From Quercus robur (lineage: Eukaryota > Streptophyta > Magnoliopsida > Fagales > Fagaceae), in contig NC_065541.1 of NCBI RefSeq assembly GCF_932294415.1, positions 33,079,790 through 33,143,789 of the forward strand: DNA of 64,000 nucleotides, written 5' to 3'. Position numbers and translations under genes: made by a program. The stretch's first letter is position 1. Every line of letters starts with the position of its first letter. Shown here piece by piece: positions 21,410-32,438 of this stretch. Under the pieces are notes generated by a model. It was not told where the DNA came from. It ran no database searches and worked only from the letters and a program-made list of their open reading frames with translations.

Positions 21410-21840
21410 TTTATATAATAATAAAAGACAAAAATTGGTTACAAGCTTGGCTGGCTACAACTCTCACTAAAAAAAATTAACATAACTATATATTTTGAAA
21501 ATCTAATTGTTAGATTGCATGTTTTTTATATTCTTAACATGCATGTAAAAAAAGAAAAAAGAAAAATGGAGATAACGACAGAAACTAAATTGACATGACA
21601 CTAAAAAGTTAGGGATCAAATTGACACAATTAAAATTTTAGAGATCAAATTGAAATATGGTATAAAGAATAGGAAACAAATACGTGGTTTACTCTTACAT
21701 TAACTACTAAGTTGAAGGCTCCCTAAAATGTTATCTCCCCAAAAAAATTTTAATACAAAACTACACTACAAACTCCATTAAAAAAAAAAAACAATGATAA
21801 TATTTGTTGAAAGTAAGCTAAATATAACTATATAAATTTG
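21410..21840. other. Intergenic DNA, no gene seen
   Basis: A-rich and T-rich sequence without a recognisable element. Confidence 0.4.
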
Positions 21841-21849
21841 TAAGGACTC

Positions 21850-22510
21850 GTTTTGTAACTACCCAAAATGATACTGGGTTTGCACGTAAAAAGGCCCAAA
21901 CAATATCATTTATAGAGCGTGGGTTTGAAAGGCTAGGCCTTGGTCACTAGACGGTGGTTTTTCGTAGTGTTCGTACATAATTAAGTCGTGTTCGCTCTAG
22001 GAGTCTTTCTCCTGGAGGCAGGTTGGGAGGCTCTGGTTTTTGGCTATTTTTCCCAGCCCCTTTCTCTGGATTGCTTACTTTTCCTTTTATACTAGCCTGT
22101 AATCCCTTATCCAACGTCCACGTGTGGGTTCGACTTTCCAGGACTGATACTTGTCCCATCAGCCCATACCCAGAGTGGTTAGGGGTGGTTGTAAAAGCTG
22201 AAGAGTATGGCTCTGTCAGGTGCAGAGTATTGAATGGCAGTAAGGGCAGCTTTCCCTTTGTCCTTGGTCGTTTATACTATCCAGCGTACCCTTCTCTATT
22301 GACCTAGATATTTTAGATTTTTTCCCAAACTGTTCCTATACCGTTTTTGCCCTTCCTTTCAGGGAGACCTCGGATATGCCGAGGACAGAATCATCCTCGG
22401 TTGTGTCTCAAGACTATTTGGACTTTTATTACCTATCCTCGGCTATAACCTTCCTCGGCTCGAGCCTTGGACCCCAATGTAAAAATGGGCCAGGGCCACA
22501 AATTATTGGA
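21850..22510 (+). mobile_element. LTR-like repeat with CCTCGG motifs
   Basis: GC-richer than its surroundings. It starts near TGTAACTACCCAAAATGATA and has repeated CCTCGG/CCGAGG words (22368-22462), then a GGGCCAGGGCCACA end. The composition and layout fit a solo LTR or LTR remnant. No target duplication could be assigned, so boundaries are approximate. Confidence 0.45.
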
Positions 22511-22660
22511 CTCCACAAAATTAAACTTCAAACTTTTACTATATGTACTTTATTTTTAAATAAAAACCCTATTATATACTATATATATTTTTTAAAATGG
22601 AGGCCAGGGTGCCATGACCCATGGCCCCCCATCTCTACACAATTCTATGCTAGCTCTTAG

Positions 22661-22868
22661 TGTGCGTTTGGATACAGCTTATTTTGTTGAAAACTAAAAA
22701 TAATAAAAAAATAATTTTTTTTACTGTTTATTACTGTTTAGCACTGTTCATTGGTCTAAAATCACTATTCATGGCCAATGAGCAGTGCATAATGTGCTGG
22801 ACTTAAAAAAAAAAAAAAAGGCCCAAAACTTGCAAAACGCGGACGCAGCCGCATTAGCCAAACAGACC
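22661..22868. mobile_element. hAT-type MITE
   Basis: Starts TGTGCGTTTGGATACAGCTT and ends GCCAAACAGACC, imperfect inverted ends. The interior (ACTGTTTA repeats, GAGCAGTGCATAATG) resembles the element at 51331-51557. I could not identify a target duplication. Confidence 0.7.
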
Positions 22869-23387
22869 TTTAAACTTTGAAAGCACCAAGTAGCCAGATG
22901 AAACACTCCCTAACAACTTAGAATGAAAAATATTGTACATAGTACACACTCCATTTTACAACTTGCATTTAACCAATATTAAGGGCAAAGCAGTAATTTT
23001 GCACTAAGGGCATGATCATAATTTCAACAGTTAGATCTTCAAGTTTGTGATACAAAACAAATCTTGATCCTCTAATGATCACAATGGTATGTCATGGGCT
23101 TTGATCGGACCACTTGATCAAAAGTCATCATACAAACAATTTTCAATAATCGTGGCTCACCTACACAATAGACTCGATCACGTCCTATTTTAAATACTTA
23201 ATTTTGATTGGTTCCAATAAGAATTAATTTAAAATTAATTAAGTGTGAATTTTAATTGGATTTCATTTTATTATTTTTTTAAGAAATAATAAATAAATAA
23301 ATAAGTTTTCCTTTATAGCATCTTATCTGCTCTTTTTTTTTTTTTTTTTAAAAAAGAAAAAATTAAAAAGAGGAAAAGATATATTTT
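22869..23387. other. Intergenic or LTR-flanking DNA, no gene seen
   Basis: No coding signal. T- and A-rich runs at about 23275-23410. Confidence 0.4.
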
Positions 23388-24085
23388 ATGAAAAATTTCA
23401 AAAAAAAAAGAAAAATGCTCAAAAAACGTTACTATTTTCGGCAGCAAATTGAATTGCATTTTTGGCCTGGAAAACGTTGAAATTTGGTTTTCTCTATTTC
23501 TGGAAAAGTTGTATAGAATTGAATTTACTTTAAAAAAACACCAATCCCAAATCAATTGGAATTTTGAACAGAAAGTTAGAGCCAAAATACAAAACAGGTG
23601 CAGAAGATAACACAAATTCAGCATCATCTTAACTTTCTTTCAAAATTTCAAATGGGGATCAACACCAAATCTGTTCAAGCTTATCTGGTAGGCTTATCCC
23701 CTCCCTTAGCTTCAGAAGAAAGCTTTTGAAAAACAAGTTGGATAGAGAAACAGATAAAAAATTTCAAAAAACAGAAAAATGCTCAAAAAACGTTATTATT
23801 TTCAGCAGCAACTTAAATCTCATTTTTGGCCTGGGAAACATTGAAATTTGGTTTTCTCTATTTCAGAAAAGTTGTAGAGAATTAAATTTCCTTTCAAAAT
23901 AATTTAATCTCGAATCAATTGGAATTTTGAGCAGAAAGTTAGAGTCAAAATATGAAACAGGTGCAGAAGATAACACAAGTTCAGCATCATCTTTCAAAAT
24001 TCAAATGGGGTTCAACACCAAATACGTTCCAACTTATCTAAACAGGTTTATCTCTCCTCCTTTAGCTTCAGAAAAAAGCTAATAG
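23388..24085. repeat. Tandem duplication, two copies of about 350 bp
   Basis: 23388-23735 and 23755-24085 share long words: AAAAATGCTCAAAAAACGTT, ATTTGGTTTTCTCTATTTC, AACAGGTGCAGAAGATAACA. They differ by scattered substitutions and small gaps, so the duplication is not recent. It lies directly upstream of a TATA box, so it may be the upstream part of an LTR. Confidence 0.85.
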
Positions 24086-24116
24086 CTTAGCTTTAAAGCT
24101 AAGCCATCCCTTCCCC

Positions 24117-24124
24117 TATAAATA
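24117..24124 (+). promoter_or_regulatory. TATA box in LTR-like sequence
   Basis: TATAAATA in the context CCCCTATAAATAGAGAAGACC. It is followed by a CT-rich initiator-like stretch and a long non-coding leader, as in retrotransposon LTRs. Confidence 0.55.
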
Positions 24125-24319
24125 GAGAAGACCTCTTCCATTTTCTACACCCCCATTCTCTCTAGAGAGTTACTGAGAAAGTATAGAAAAGAAAAGTTGT
24201 TGTGCAACCATTGTTCTTACTTTAGTTGTAGTTTAATACTTCCTTACTTTTTCCCTAGCCCTTTAAGTGATCACTTCCCCTTTTAATTTATGCTCTATGC
24301 TAGTAAGTAATTAATTATG

Positions 24320-25060
24320 TTCTTTAAGTTTCTGCACATGCTTGAATAAATGCTTCCAATTCATTATTTGTTTCTTTCATGATATGCTTGGATGAACATG
24401 CCTATATATCTCATTGATATTCCTTTTACATGCTTAGATGAACACTTCTAGGCTAATGTGCAACTTTTTCTTGAATGTTTAGATAAACATGTCTAGGTAG
24501 TTGTTTTACTTTTTTTAAATGCTTAAACGAACATGTCTAAGTATTTTGATTTTCTCTAGATGAACATGTCTAAGGGATTTTTCTTTACTTTTTTTTTTCA
24601 TAATTGCTTGGATGATCAAATATGCTTAAATGTTTTGTTTTTTTTCTTTGCAATTGTGTGGATGACAAATAGCATGATAATTCTCTGTTTTCCTTCACAT
24701 GCTTGGATAAATAGTTCTAAGTTATTATTTGTTTTTCATAACATGCTTAGATGAAACATGTCTAGGTAGTTGTTTATCTCTTTTTTGAATGCTTAGACAA
24801 ACAGGTCTAATTAACATTATGATTTTCGCTTAAATACTTGGATGAACATGTTTGGGTGATTTTCTTTGTTCTTCTCATGATTGCTTGGATGATTAGTAGG
24901 CCTAAAGATAAATTTTCTTTTGCAATTATGTTGATGAAAAATAACATGGCAATTTTGTTTTCCTTCACATGCTTAGATGAACATGTCTAGGCTAGGAATT
25001 CCTTGTTTACATTAATTTCTTGGATAAACATGCCATTACTTTCATGCTTTCTTTACATTT
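24320..25060 (+). repeat. Degenerate minisatellite of TGCTTRGATGAACATGTCTA type
   Basis: At least ten loosely spaced copies of ATGCTTGGATGAACATGTCT-like words at intervals of roughly 50-80 bp, with T-rich spacers. The array lies in the leader after the TATA box. Translations are not protein-like. Confidence 0.8.
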
Positions 25061-25179
25061 ACATTGTTATCTAACAAATTTCACTTTTTGTTTCTCTTTA
25101 CGTTAAATTCCCCAACACATATTTGTTTACAATTCTTGCAAATTAGCATGATTATATGATATATTGTTTGTATTTGTTT

Positions 25180-25660
25180 GACATGGCATGATATTGGTCA
25201 TCTTAACCTAGGAGACTGGTTTTACCAGGTGAGATGGGTGCTTAATCCATTCCCATCTCATAAATTAGCCTCAGAACCAAGATCAAGGGTTCTAGACTAG
25301 GCTCTTGTATATTCAATTTTACATTTTTTTAGAATGTAACTGGGAAACGAAGTAATGTAATTTACTTTCTTAGATTGTATCTAGGACCAAAAAAGAATTT
25401 TAAATTTTTGTTACAAAATTGATGTAAATTGTCATTTATAATAATACAATGAAAGCATTTTTTATAGAGAAAGTTTTCTTATTTTTCCATTTAAATTAAA
25501 TAAGTGGCGACTCCATGTAAAACCCTCGATCTAGGGGAGAGTACATTTTACAGTGAATTTGACATTTTGAGCATCATGATCCCACCCATTCACGTGGGTT
25601 AGGCCCAATTTGAGAAAAAATTGGCGGGCCGAGGTCGCAGTCGTGGTCAGCTCAAAAATA
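25180..25660 (+). mobile_element. 3' part of a large LTR or leader, Ty3/gypsy type
   Basis: Contains GTGGCGACTCC (25504-25514), a word often found at the LTR end/primer-site region of plant Ogre/Tat-like elements, then GC-rich words (GGGCCGAGGTCGCAGTCGTGG without the last base). No coding domain follows, so the element is truncated. The family link rests on this word alone. Confidence 0.4.
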
Positions 25661-25738
25661 TCAGTTTATAAGATTTTTATAATAACATTTTTTGTACTTC
25701 TTAACATCACTCACTCACTAAAACAAACAAACAAGTAT

Positions 25739-25778
<40 letters not shown>

Positions 25779-26790
25779 ACTGAAGAATTTATTTTATTGT
25801 ATTTTAATATGGTGCCAATTATATAAGTTGTGATGTCAATATAAAATACTAGACTCATCACATGAGTTTCGCACTTGGAATAATGCTCTTTTTTATTTTT
25901 GTTTAGTGTTATAATGTTTAAAAGTGATATATAAATAACTATGTGTATTTTGTTTTTAAAGAAAGAGGTAAGATAATGGAGAATAATGTCTAAAAATGAG
26001 ATAGAGAACCGCAAGAAGTTGAAACCTAATGAGACATTTGAATTTATTGATTAGGATAAGAATTGTGATAATTAAAAAAAAAAATTGAGATTTAAACAAA
26101 AGAAATATATACGTCAGTGTTAATGGATGGAGATTTGTGATAACTGTATAGAATTTGGATAACGTAAATTTTGGAATGTTTTAAAGAATTTTTTTTTTAA
26201 AAAACATAGAAATTTCGAAATAAGAATGAGTAGTTCTTATATGAGGTATTGAGTTTTTATTTTTATTTTTTGAAGAAGTAATTTTGTATTTTTTTTATAA
26301 AGATAATTGAAGTATTTGAATACAAATAGATAACAAATACATGTAGGAATCAGACATTTGAATGCAAATGAGTGGTAAGAATAACAGTTTTTTATCCCAT
26401 TTTGTACGTGAGACAGTATTACTCTTTTAAAATTTTTGAAAGAAGTAATTTTGTATATATTTTTTTTATAAAGATAATTGAAGTATTTGAATTTAAATAG
26501 ATAACAAATACAGATTGGAATAAGACATTTGAATACAGATGGGTGGTGAGAATAACGGTTTTTTTTTTGTATTACTGTTTTAACATTTTTTGCTTTTTTT
26601 AGGGAAAAAAATAAATAAATTAAAGGGTATGTTATTTCAAAATTTCTATGAGGGTATTTTGATAGTCAAAAATTGAAAACAAAATAGGAAAATCCTTTTA
26701 TTAATAGTATTGATAAAAATTCATTGTATTTAAAAAAAAAAAAAAAAAATGAACTGGTGAACACAAAATGCTAAGAAAGTTGCACATGAA
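25661..26790. other. Intergenic DNA with TA microsatellite and tandem duplication
   Basis: A TA run of about 30 bases lies at 25744-25772. Positions about 26270-26395 and 26440-26565 are diverged direct copies sharing TAAAGATAATTGAAGTATTT and ATAGATAACAAATACA. No gene seen. Confidence 0.6.
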
Positions 26791-26807
26791 TGTGGGCGGT
26801 GGAAGTT

Positions 26808-27114
26808 TTTTTTTTTTTTTTGTTTGAGAAACCAGACCAAAAGCCTGGGCTGTTATTCCAAAACAAAACTTAATGAAAATCACGCAACATTAAAGGGGCA
26901 ATGTCAGCTGGCAAATCATTCAGCCAAACCTGGACCCCTACATCTGACTCAGCTTTCTTAGTTAGAGCATTAGCAACAGAATTACAGCTACGACTAACAT
27001 GAGAAAATTCTATAAACTGAAAAACAGAAGATTGCAGCACCCCTGATATCATCTAAGATGTTGCCATAACTAGCCACCTCTCCCGAACCTTCAAACACCA
27101 CTTAAGTGGTGGGC
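26808..27114 (-). mobile_element. 5'-truncated LINE with RNase H end
   Basis: Flanked by 14-bp duplications GGGCGGTGGAAGTT (26794-26807 and 27115-27128). On the minus strand it encodes the end of the RNase H domain found at the C-terminus of plant LINEs (FSHVSRSCNSVANALTKKA, stop at 26870-26872). The frame is shifted near 27050. It ends in a poly-A tail (T run at 26808-26821). About 300 bp of an element normally of several kb remain, typical of target-primed reverse transcription that stopped early. Confidence 0.85.
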
Positions 27115-27413
27115 GGGCGGTGGAAGTTGAACTGAATTTATTGTGGAGTCCACGTCTCATGAATTTATGATGATCAATTGATTCAATTCTCACAACTAAC
27201 CATGGACCTGTCAAGTTGTTTTCAAGAATTTCTTTTTTGTGGGGGAAAAGAAAAACTCTTGGAGGACCTCTCTTCTCTTGACGTGGGTTTGCAAGCACCT
27301 CTCACACCAATTTTTTTTTTTTTAATTAATAATTTAGTTAGTCACCATCTAAATATTAAATCCAGTTTCAAAAATTCTCATATCAAGTTAGACCGATTTG
27401 GATCCCCATAAAA

Positions 27414-27543
27414 TGAGAAAAATACACCATATTTCGGATGTATATTTCTTCACACTTACAACTGTGAGACCCACCAGCTGTAGGACTCACATAGCTGTAA
27501 GTGGGAAGATATATACATCAAAAACAGGATATACTTTCTCCAC
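27414..27543. mobile_element. Foldback MITE
   Basis: An inverted repeat with arms of about 58 bp: GAGAAAAATACACCATATTT on the left and, in reverse complement, GAGAAAGTATATCCTGTTTT on the right. Further in, CACTTACAACTGTGAGACC faces GGACTCACATAGCTGTAAGTG less two bases. No clear target duplication, so the superfamily is unknown. Confidence 0.7.
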
Positions 27544-27544
27544 A

Positions 27545-28980
27545 AAAAAGATTTAATTTTGAGCTTAGTGTGAATAAAAAACTCATAACATCAGCAAGGG
27601 TCAAGAAGAACTGAAGATCAAATGACACTAGACCCATCCCGTTTGGTTGGGCAAAAAGAACGTAATGGAAATTTATTAAATAAAGGAGAATTTAAGAAAA
27701 GCACTAATAAAAAAACTACATTAATGTTTGATAAAAAGAAAAAATGAAAAAGACTTCGGCGCCAGTTATAATTTAATCAAAGAAAATAGCCCAATTAGAT
27801 CATACCCAGAATAACCCAGCCCTAGTAATCTTGCTTCTTATAATTCGTTATGCTTGAATCTTTGATATTGTTTGCATGTGTTTGGACCTTGCTTCCTATG
27901 GATAAATCGGCTAGGCATGGATTTATTGTTGGATTGTTGTTTTAATTTCAATGGGTATGATTATTCATCAATTCATCAAAACTTTTAATGGGTATGATTG
28001 ATTTGTTGTTGAAATTGATCTGGGAATGGATCTGTTGTTAACTTTGGTTGATATGTTGTTTTAAATTTAATGCCTATCGCTAATTATTGTTAGTTGGGAC
28101 TTGGGTGTTTGTAAAACTAAAAATATGGGTATGAAAATTGAAAATCCAAAACAAAAAGAAAGCACTCCAAACTAGTTTTCAAAAGGGGAAAATAGTTGTT
28201 TGGTTTTGAAAACAAATTTTGAGAATGGAAACCGAAAAAGAGTTTTGAAAACATAGAACTGTTTCCAACCGTCAAACTGGCTCTAGATGACCTATATTTT
28301 ATCTCCAATTTTATACATAATTTAAAGTTTCATTTTTTCTACTGACAAAAATATTTTTACAAAACTTATTATTTGACTAATAAATAAACTAATAAAAATA
28401 AACTATCACAAACAGAGACAAGGCCAAGGATTCTTGGAACATATTAGAGGTGGCAGCTATGTTCATAAATGGGCACCAAATGAAAGTCACTCACCATTGG
28501 TAAACTTCCAATGAATAGAGCCAGTTGGACCAGACCTTTCCCTGCCTCTTAAATGTGACAACTAGTCTTTCTACCACAAAAAAGTTGGTTTTTATTAGTT
28601 TGTCCGTTTTCCTTATTTACTGTGAAATGTTCATCAATATTTTCACAACAAATTTTAAGTGATAATTTGTTACTGACTGTTATTGGTGGGTAAAAAGGTA
28701 ATTTCAGTTGTGAGTTTAAATTAGAATCAGTTTCGATTTACCACCTAGAATTTATTGTAAAAGTATTATGAAAATATTGTAGACCCAATAATCCCCTTAT
28801 TTATTTTGACACCATAGAGCACATGGGCAAGGGTTGGGTTAAGTGCTTCTTTGCAATGAACTCGTTGATATGTGGATACATAACAAGTGTTTAATAAGTG
28901 TTTGCATTCTAACGAGTTAGTGTATATAAGAACTAGACCTGAGCCAGTTTCACATCAAACATTTTTAAAATAAATTATAT
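27545..28980. other. Intergenic DNA, no gene seen
   Basis: No coding signal or recognisable element boundary. Open frames are short and low-complexity. Confidence 0.45.
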
Positions 28981-30843
28981 ATTGATGAATCTTTAGACTC
29001 TGGTTCTGAGAAGTTTAGTGAGGAAATCGCCAAAGAGATTCTTCCTCCCGAGCCCAAGGAAGTTCAAGAAATCGTTGAACAAGAGCCCGCATCTCCAAGT
29101 ACTCCCGGTACTCCAAGTATTGTAGAAGATTTAGCAGATATATCTACTTCACCTGATTTTGAATCCCATGAAGAGAAAGGACCTTCCTCCAGGATCAAAT
29201 TGAACCATCCTCCTGAAGTTATTGTGGGAAACATGAATGAACTTACACTAAGGAAACGTACAGTTGATAAATGTGTTGCTAAATTTGTGTCTTATTCTTG
29301 TTACTTGTTGCAGGTTGAACCCATTAAAGTTGAGGAAGCTCTTTAGGATGAAAGTTGGGTTGAAGCTATGCATGATAAACTACTTCAGTTTTAGAGGAAT
29401 GATGTCTAGACTTTAGTACCTAGACCGAAGGGTGAGCACATCATCAGCACAAAGTAGATATTCCGCAATAAGACTAATGAGGAGGGTAATGTGATTCACA
29501 ACAAGGCTCATCTTATAGCTCAAGGATATTCTCAAATGGAAGGAGTAGACTATGATGAGATATTTGCTCCAGTAGCCCATATGGAGTCTATCAGAATTCT
29601 CCTAGCCCTAGCATGTCACTTGAAGTTCAAGCTTTACCAAATGGACATAAAGACTACTTTCTTGAATGGGTTCCTTAAAGAAGATGTCTATGTGGCTCAA
29701 CCAAAAGGATTCATTGATCCACACTTTTCGGATCATGTGTTGTACCTCAAGAAGGCACTTTATAGTTTAAAGCAAACCCCTAAAGTTTGGTATGATCGAC
29801 TTATACAATACTTGGTGTCACATGGGTTCACAAGAGGAAAAACTGATCAAACTCTTTTCATCAAAAGGGAAGGCGACGAGTTGATAGTTGCTCAAGTCTA
29901 TGTTGATGATATCATCTTTAGGTTGACTAAGGATGAATTTGCTCATAGTTTCTCAAAACTCATGCAGGTCGAGTTCGAGATGAGCATGATTGGAGAGCTG
30001 ACTCACTTCCTTGGCTTGCAGATTCGTCAACAAGATTCAAGTATATTCCTATCTCAATCTAAATATGCAAGAAATCTTGTGAAAAAGTTTGGTTTGGAAT
30101 ATGCTAGTTCTGTTAGAACCCCTATGAGCCCAAATGTTAAACTCACTGTTGACTTATTAGGTAAAAGTGTAGATTCATCTCTTTATAGAAGCATGATAGG
30201 TAATCTTCTTTACTTTACTGTTAGTAGACCTAACATTAGTTACAGTGTGGGAGTGTGTGCTAGATATTAGGCAAATCCCAAAGAGTCTCATATGATTGCT
30301 TTGAAAAGAATCATAAAGTATATCAAAACCACTACCGACTTTAGTGTGTGGTACAACAAGGATACAAATGATGTCTTAGCTAGGTATTTTGACGCTGATT
30401 AGGCCGGGAATGCTGATTATAGAAAGAGTACATTAGGGAGTTGTTTCTGTTTGGGTAATAATCATGTCTCCTGGATGAGTAAAAAACAGAATTCCATCTC
30501 ATTATCCACTGCAGAAGTTGAGTACATCATGGCCGGTAGCTGTTGCACCCAACTTCTATGGATGCAAAAACTCCTCCATGATTACAGTATTTGTCAAGAG
30601 CATCTTACCATCTATTGCGACAATACCAGTGCCATAAACATCTCTAAGAATCCGGTTCAACATTCTAGAATTGAACACATAGAGATTCGACATCACTTTA
30701 TTTGGGAGCATGTCGAAGATGGTACTCTTACTCTTGAGTTCATTGACACTGATGATCAGAAGACTGATTTGTTTACCCAACCTCTTGATAGTAAACAGTT
30801 TGAATTCCTTCGCCAAAACATTGGTATCATCTCTATGGATTGA
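28981..30843 (+). pseudogene. Copia reverse transcriptase and RNase H, with stops
   Basis: The RT is open at 29491-30270, with AHLIAQGYSQMEGVDYDEIF, the fold word FKLYQMDIKTTFLNG, and catalytic YVDD (about residues 137-140 of the open part). RNase H follows, open at 30451-30843, with STAEVEYIM and IYCDNTSAINISKNP. Before and between these are stops near 29344, 29392, 29407, 29456, 30268 and 30400. The upstream part (28981-29490) is an acidic Pro/Ser/Glu-rich linker. The catalytic Asp residues remain, but the frame is broken. Confidence 0.9.
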
Positions 30844-30859
30844 TCTCTCTTTCTTCTCC

Positions 30860-32160
30860 TTCTTCCTCATGCATTTGCATCTAGTTTTATGCATTGCTTT
30901 GTTTAAGATGTTTTGTTTGTTTATTTTTCAGTTTTGCTTTATTTTTTTTTCATAAAAATAAAAAATTAAAAAAAAGAAAAATTGAAAAATTAGAAAAATA
31001 CAAAAACAATGTGTATTTGTGTACATTGGTATTTGTGTACTTGGATGGCCATTGAAATAAAATTTTCTAAACTTTGTATCACTTGTAACTTAGATGAGTT
31101 TCTTTATGCACAACTAAGCAAGTGAGCTTTATGGCTCATGTTTGTGATGAGTAAGGTTAAGTAATCTCTTGTACTTAACACTTGTATCACTCTTTTTGAC
31201 GGGAAAGACTAGAAAATCCTAAGAGAAAGGCATAAATAATCATCTTACTACTGTTGCCCGCCAATCATGAAATGCCATATGTATGCTTCGGCATAGCAAA
31301 AGTGGAATGTCAAATGCTTAACATCATTGGGTATTTATTTTCTATCTCTTATATGCCCATGCATGTTTTTCTTAAAAGAAAAATATGCAAAGAAAAATAA
31401 AAAACAAAAAGAATTAAAATACTTTATATATGATTACAAACGTGTATTCTAGGAGATGTGGGAGTTATAGGATGTACTTTGAAGGTGATAGCTCCCATCA
31501 AACAGTTATGATTGTGTGTGAGTTAAAGTGATTTTCTCATATCTCAAATCGTCATAACATGTAAACACTTATGCAATCCTGCGATGTTTTTTACACACAA
31601 CACGTAATATTCTTTGCTACCTTTGATACATGTGCATGTACAATATAATTTGGCCATCACAAGGAATACATGTGTTAATGTATGCTCACTAAACTGTCTT
31701 AACTTGTTTTTGAAATATAAAATTAGTTAAACTTGTTTAGTGTGTGTGTGTGTTTTGGATCTATGAGCTTGGCATTTTTTTTTCTTATTGAGATATAATT
31801 TTGAGAGCTTAAAATGTTGTTTGGATCTTTGATTGTATAGCATGCTTGATTGCATTCACATCTGTGTTTTTCTCTTCTTAAAAAATAGTTTTTAAGCAAT
31901 TTCGACAACTTTTGGACACCTCTTGACAGCTAGGCTATCTATTGAGCCCCTTCAGCTGCTTTTTATCGCATTCTCGATAGCTTCTTAATAGCTGCTTGAT
32001 CCATCGAGAAACTTTCTAGTTGCTCAATAGATTCTCGATAGCTTTCTCGATCCATCTAGATCCTATAGCTGTGGACACCTCTTGACACATCTTGGATAGC
32101 TCTTCGACAGCTTCTTCACGTGTTTTAAATCTCGACACCTCTCAATTTGTCGAGCTTTAT
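30860..32160 (+). other. Non-coding spacer of the copia element
   Basis: AT-rich DNA between RNase H and the additional frame. At 31930-32110 it holds a cluster of TCGATAG/CTATCGA words (for example TTCTCGATAGCTT) that also occurs in the 3' LTR near 35960-36000. No frame seen. Confidence 0.5.
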
Positions 32161-32163
32161 GAC

Positions 32164-32172
32164 TTTATATAA
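32164..32172 (+). promoter_or_regulatory. TATA-like box before the additional copia frame
   Basis: TTATATAAAGG about 545 bp before the ATG at 32712, followed by CT-rich leader. It may drive a subgenomic RNA for the extra frame. This is inference from sequence only. Confidence 0.35.
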
Positions 32173-32438
32173 AGGATCTGTGCGATTTTTCTTCATTTCT
32201 CCTCGATCTATCTCAATAGTTTTCGTCTTCTCATCTTCCCAAACCTCTCTCTCACACTCCAAACCTCCAATCCAAGTCTTCTTCGGTCTTAGTGTGCATT
32301 TTTTGCTTCTGTATGTCTCTTTTTCACTCATTCATCATGCATTTCACGTTTTTGACCTAACTTTTGGGTTTTTGTTGAAAATTTAGGGTTTTTCAAAATT
32401 GTTGGGTGTTTCACAAAATTTTTGGGTTGGGTTTTGTG

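Noticed and set aside
24320..25060. CRISPR-like spaced repeats
   Set aside because: Plant nuclear context, repeats are degenerate and spacing varies; it is a worn minisatellite.
27053..27298. 81-codon minus-strand frame
   Set aside because: It crosses the LINE boundary and target duplication at 27114-27128, so it is a chance fusion of LINE and flank.
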